Source: Phycisphaerales bacterium (lineage in GTDB: Bacteria; Planctomycetota; Phycisphaerae; SM23-33). From it: 6,950 nt of DNA. The translations under genes were made by a program, and so were the position numbers. This document shows positions 5,046-6,950 of this stretch, piece by piece (the first letter of the stretch is position 1; each line of letters begins with the position of its first letter). The stretch is from the NCBI GenBank assembly GCA_003171235.1, contig PMYM01000272.1, positions 1 to 6,950 of the forward strand, written 5' to 3'. The notes beneath the pieces were generated by a model. It saw only the letters and a program-made list of their open reading frames with translations. It was not told where the DNA came from and made no database searches.

Positions 5046-6398
5046 ATGCGTGGGATGCGCGACCTCGCACAAGACAACTGGAACGGCCTGGAAGGTCTGG
5101 AAGGCCGGCTGATGCTGGACGGCGCCGTCGCCGGCAGCGTTTCGGGCGGCTACTTGAACCTCAAGGGCGATCTTTGGGGCAACCAGATCGCCCTGGACCA
5201 GGCGGGCCTTTTGCCCGGGCAGGTGCGGGTCAGCGGCGTCAACGGCACCCTGGTGCGGGTGAAGGGCGTTTTCTACGCGGAGTACATCTTCCAGAACGTC
5301 ACCCGCGGGGCGAAAATAAGGCTCTCCGGAGGCGACGACGCAGCCGACCTCAACAGCCTGAACCTGGCCGGCAACCTGCTGGTTGACGGCGGCAAAGGCG
5401 ACAACACCATCCGCGTCACCGGCGGCAACTTCCTCAAGGCCGTCACGCTCAAGAATTCCACGGGCAGCAGTTACGTGGACATCAACGGCGCCGGAGTGGC
5501 CGGCCAGACCAAGATCTACAATGGGGACGGAAACCAGTCGGTCATCCTCACCGGCACGTTCGACCAGCCGCTCTACATCAAGAACGGCTACGGCAGCCAC
5601 AGCGTCACCCTGGACGGGGCCGACTTCGAAAGCGTCCGCATCGACAACCGCCCCGGCGACAGCACCACCGTAATCAATAACACCACCTTCCTGCGCAACC
5701 TGGGGGTGTACAACCGCTGGGGCGCCGACAGCCTGGCGATCACCGCCACCACCGTGGCCGGCAGGGTCACTATCGACAATGGCCAGGGCGCCAGCGACAC
5801 CAGCATCACCGGCAGCGACATCAACACCGGTTTCGACTGGCGCAGGCCGCGCAGCCTCTACCTGGTCAGCGACGGCGGCTACGACAGCGTGGCCGTGGAC
5901 AACACCACCTTCGGCGGGGACGTCTGGCTGGACACCGGCTGGGACGGCAGCGACATCGCCCTGGGCAATTCCAGCTTCGCCGGGCAACTCTGGATCGACA
6001 CCTACTCCGGCCAGGACAACATCTCCCTGACCAACATCGGCGTGGACGGCCGCCTGGACATATACACCGGCGAGGGGGCCGACCAGGTGTCCATCGACGA
6101 CAGCGACTTTGGTGGCTTTGCCGGCATTCAGACCGGCTGGGGCAACGACCAGATCTATATCGAGACCGCCGGGGCCGCCGACGGCCCGCGGACCACCTTC
6201 GCAGGGAGCGTGGACTTCTACATGGGCGGCGACGATGACGACCTGGTAATCGGCGTCGCCGGCCAGAGCGGCAACTTGGCCGCCTTCAACGGCTACAGCA
6301 CCGTCTTCGACGGCGGCTGGGGCGACAACGCCCTGAGCGATTCGACCGACAACCAGTACGCCCACGACCCCTACATCTTCTCCTTCCACCTGGTGTAG
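5046..6398 (+). CDS. Beta-helix repeat surface protein with LEPR-XLL-like N-terminus
   Basis: The 450-residue product has no known enzymatic motif and is probably a cell-surface or secreted structural/adhesive protein. The N-terminus has LEGLEGRLMLDGA (about 15-27), resembling the LEPR-XLL signature of exported planctomycete proteins; no classical hydrophobic signal peptide is present. From about residue 89 to 400 it is a solenoid of about fourteen turns, mostly exactly 22 residues. Two turns (241-270 and 359-388) are 30 residues. Each turn follows a hydrophobic strand, a G-x-G-x-D-like bend, a second strand with alternating I/V/L, then an N/D-T/S-x-F-x-G turn (for example LYLVSDGGYDSVAVDNTTFG, 271-290). 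The bends resemble RTX calcium-binding nonapeptides (GGxGxDxUx), but the 22-residue spacing argues for a right-handed parallel beta-helix. Composition is acidic and rich in Gly, Asp, Asn and Thr, with almost no Cys. It appears monocistronic. Specific function unknown. Confidence 0.8.
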   Translation: MRGMRDLAQDNWNGLEGLEGRLMLDGAVAGSVSGGYLNLKGDLWGNQIALDQAGLLPGQVRVSGVNGTLVRVKGVFYAEYIFQNVTRGAKIRLSGGDDAADLNSLNLAGNLLVDGGKGDNTIRVTGGNFLKAVTLKNSTGSSYVDINGAGVAGQTKIYNGDGNQSVILTGTFDQPLYIKNGYGSHSVTLDGADFESVRIDNRPGDSTTVINNTTFLRNLGVYNRWGADSLAITATTVAGRVTIDNGQGASDTSITGSDINTGFDWRRPRSLYLVSDGGYDSVAVDNTTFGGDVWLDTGWDGSDIALGNSSFAGQLWIDTYSGQDNISLTNIGVDGRLDIYTGEGADQVSIDDSDFGGFAGIQTGWGNDQIYIETAGAADGPRTTFAGSVDFYMGGDDDDLVIGVAGQSGNLAAFNGYSTVFDGGWGDNALSDSTDNQYAHDPYIFSFHLV

Positions 6399-6664
6399 CG
6401 GACCGGTCCTTGGCCCTGGCCGCGAACTTCGCCAACAACGCCAACAGGATAAGGAAGTGCGGAATGCGGTGGCGTGGCGGCCGCTGTTTGCCGCCATGCC
6501 CGCAACCCGTAGCATGGCCGTCGGGCAGGTCTTCCCGACATACAGACTGGCGAGTTTTGCAGCGTTTGCGAGCATGTATAGTAAACCCTGTATGGCGTCT
6601 CCCCTTGGAATTGACTCATCCCCTTTCTGCCCAGTCACTTGCGGCAACCTATGCCGCGGCCAAA
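6399..6664. other. Gene-free stretch with short hairpins after the beta-helix gene
   Basis: I find no credible gene. The open frames here are short, lack SDs and show no domain. Small inverted repeats are GGACCGGTCC (6400-6409, just after the stop), TGGCGG/CCGCCA (6475-6480 with 6491-6496), GTCGGG/CCCGAC (6520-6525 with 6534-6539) and GCGGCA/TGCCGC (6641-6646 with 6652-6657). None has a T-run, so no intrinsic terminator is assigned to the beta-helix gene. GC is lower here than in the genes. Confidence 0.5.
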
Positions 6665-6692
6665 ACGGAAAACTACGGAAAAGTACGGAAAA
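6665..6692. repeat. Period-10 direct repeats, ACGGAAAA x3
   Basis: ACGGAAAA occurs at 6665, 6675 and 6685, exactly 10 bp apart, with only the two spacer bases differing. A-tracts at 10-bp spacing are known to bend DNA; that this occurs here is an inference. Confidence 0.85.
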
Positions 6693-6717
6693 CCCAGGAA
6701 GGAATTCGTAGCGGAAT

Positions 6718-6744
6718 CGGAACGTTTCGGAACGAAACGGAACG
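6718..6744. repeat. Period-10 direct repeats, CGGAACG x3
   Basis: CGGAACG occurs at 6718, 6728 and 6738, again 10 bp apart, preceded by a partial copy CGGAAT at 6712. The spacers make CGTTTCG-GAA-CGAAACG (6723-6739) a perfect inverted repeat, and GGAAT (6713-6717) with ATTCC (6746-6750) frames the whole block. It shares the CGGAA core with the array just upstream. Confidence 0.85.
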
Positions 6745-6754
6745 TATTCCTTGC

Positions 6755-6831
6755 AGGTTACAGGTTACTGGTTACTGGCTACCGCCCACTGGCCACTGAC
6801 TCCTGACTCCCGGCCACCGGCTACCGGCTAC
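6755..6831. repeat. Period-7 tandem array, 11 units
   Basis: Eleven consecutive in-phase heptamers follow a loose YGGYYAC consensus: AGGTTAC twice, TGGTTAC, TGGCTAC, CGCCCAC, TGGCCAC, TGACTCC twice, CGGCCAC, then CGGCTAC twice. It starts 10 bp after the period-10 arrays end. No open frame gives a plausible protein across it. Confidence 0.85.
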
Positions 6832-6852
6832 AGGGTGCTTTCTTCACTTGTC

Positions 6853-6885
6853 AAAAAGCCCCCCCGGGCGCGACAGGCCCCGGGC
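6853..6885 (-). terminator. Terminator-like GC hairpin with T5 tail, leftward
   Basis: Read leftward, GCCCGGGG (6885-6878) is followed by a loop, CCCGGGGGGGC and TTTTT (6857-6853). CCCGGG can pair with CCCGGG as a 6-bp stem, or GCCC with the terminal GGGC with a bulge. The pairing is imperfect but the GC stem and T-run are typical. It would end a minus-strand transcript entering from the right edge or starting at the promoter at 6909-6936. Confidence 0.45.
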
Positions 6886-6896
6886 ATCCCAAACGG

Positions 6897-6918
6897 ATGT
6901 TATCCATATATATAACAT
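6897..6918. promoter_or_regulatory. AT-rich inverted repeat ATGTTAT-N8-ATAACAT, possible operator
   Basis: Perfect 7-bp arms flank an 8-bp centre (CCATATAT). The repeat overlaps the -10 box of the leftward promoter-like sequence, a position used by repressors. It could equally be AT-rich chance symmetry. Confidence 0.4.
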
Positions 6919-6936
6919 TCTCTCCGCAAAAGTCAA
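6909..6936 (-). promoter_or_regulatory. Candidate sigma-70-type promoter, leftward
   Basis: TTGACT (6936-6931) is followed by 16 nt and TATATA (6914-6909); a second TATATA gives an 18-nt spacer. The -35 matches five of six consensus bases. It points away from the right edge toward the hairpin at 6853-6885, about 20-50 nt past the expected start, with no gene between. Confidence 0.45.
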
Positions 6937-6950
6937 GCGAATTCCCCCGC

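Noticed and set aside
5046..6398. RTX toxin or haemolysin
   Set aside because: Bends resemble the RTX nonapeptide, but the period is 22 residues rather than 9. No C-terminal secretion signal or type I export genes are present.
5028..6647. 539-codon minus-strand open frame opposite the beta-helix gene
   Set aside because: Longer than the real gene, but repetitive Val/Ala/Gly antisense of the 22-residue repeats. The plus strand has a strong SD, an ATG and a regular protein repeat.
6410..6799. Small plus-strand frames after the beta-helix gene
   Set aside because: They cross hairpins and the period-10 and period-7 arrays, lack ribosome binding sites and show no protein-like composition.

Overview
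The window looks like a chromosomal piece from a GC-rich Planctomycetota bacterium, possibly of the Phycisphaerae type. This is an inference. It rests on the N-terminal LEGRLMLDGA motif of the surface protein, which resembles the planctomycete LEPR-XLL signature, on high GC, on TTG starts with a good Shine-Dalgarno (SD), and on abundant intergenic palindromes. No phage, transposase, CRISPR, tRNA or rRNA gene is visible.

Layout. Minus strand, left: the 5' part of ribulose-phosphate 3-epimerase (rpe, cut by the window edge) lies downstream of an LptF/LptG-family membrane protein, with a 121-bp gap, so the two may be co-transcribed. The LptF/G protein has the normal first three membrane segments and a periplasmic domain, but it ends in a Pro/Ala-rich tail where membrane segments 4-6 should be. 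A divergent region (1870-2151) carries a candidate promoter for the minus-strand pair and two different palindromes. Plus strand, middle: an Eis-like GNAT acetyltransferase (433 aa), whose C-terminal domain contains an in-frame 46-bp palindromic insertion, is followed after 69 bp by a ketoacyl-ACP synthase III homologue with an intact Cys-His-Asn triad. Next comes a 509-bp gene-free stretch with two tandem copies of a structured ~152-bp repeat. After it lies a 450-aa surface-type protein built of about fourteen ~22-residue beta-helix turns. The last 552 bp has no convincing gene. It holds short hairpins, two period-10 arrays, a period-7 array, and near the right edge a leftward promoter-like site with an overlapping inverted repeat and a terminator-like hairpin.

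How the genes relate. LptF/G proteins act in lipopolysaccharide export and KAS III enzymes in acyl-chain synthesis, so a loose envelope/lipid theme is possible, but no shared pathway can be shown. The most noteworthy signals are the half-length LptF/G protein, the palindromic element translated inside the acetyltransferase, the tandem structured repeat, and the dense arrays at the right end. I see no defence or mobile system.
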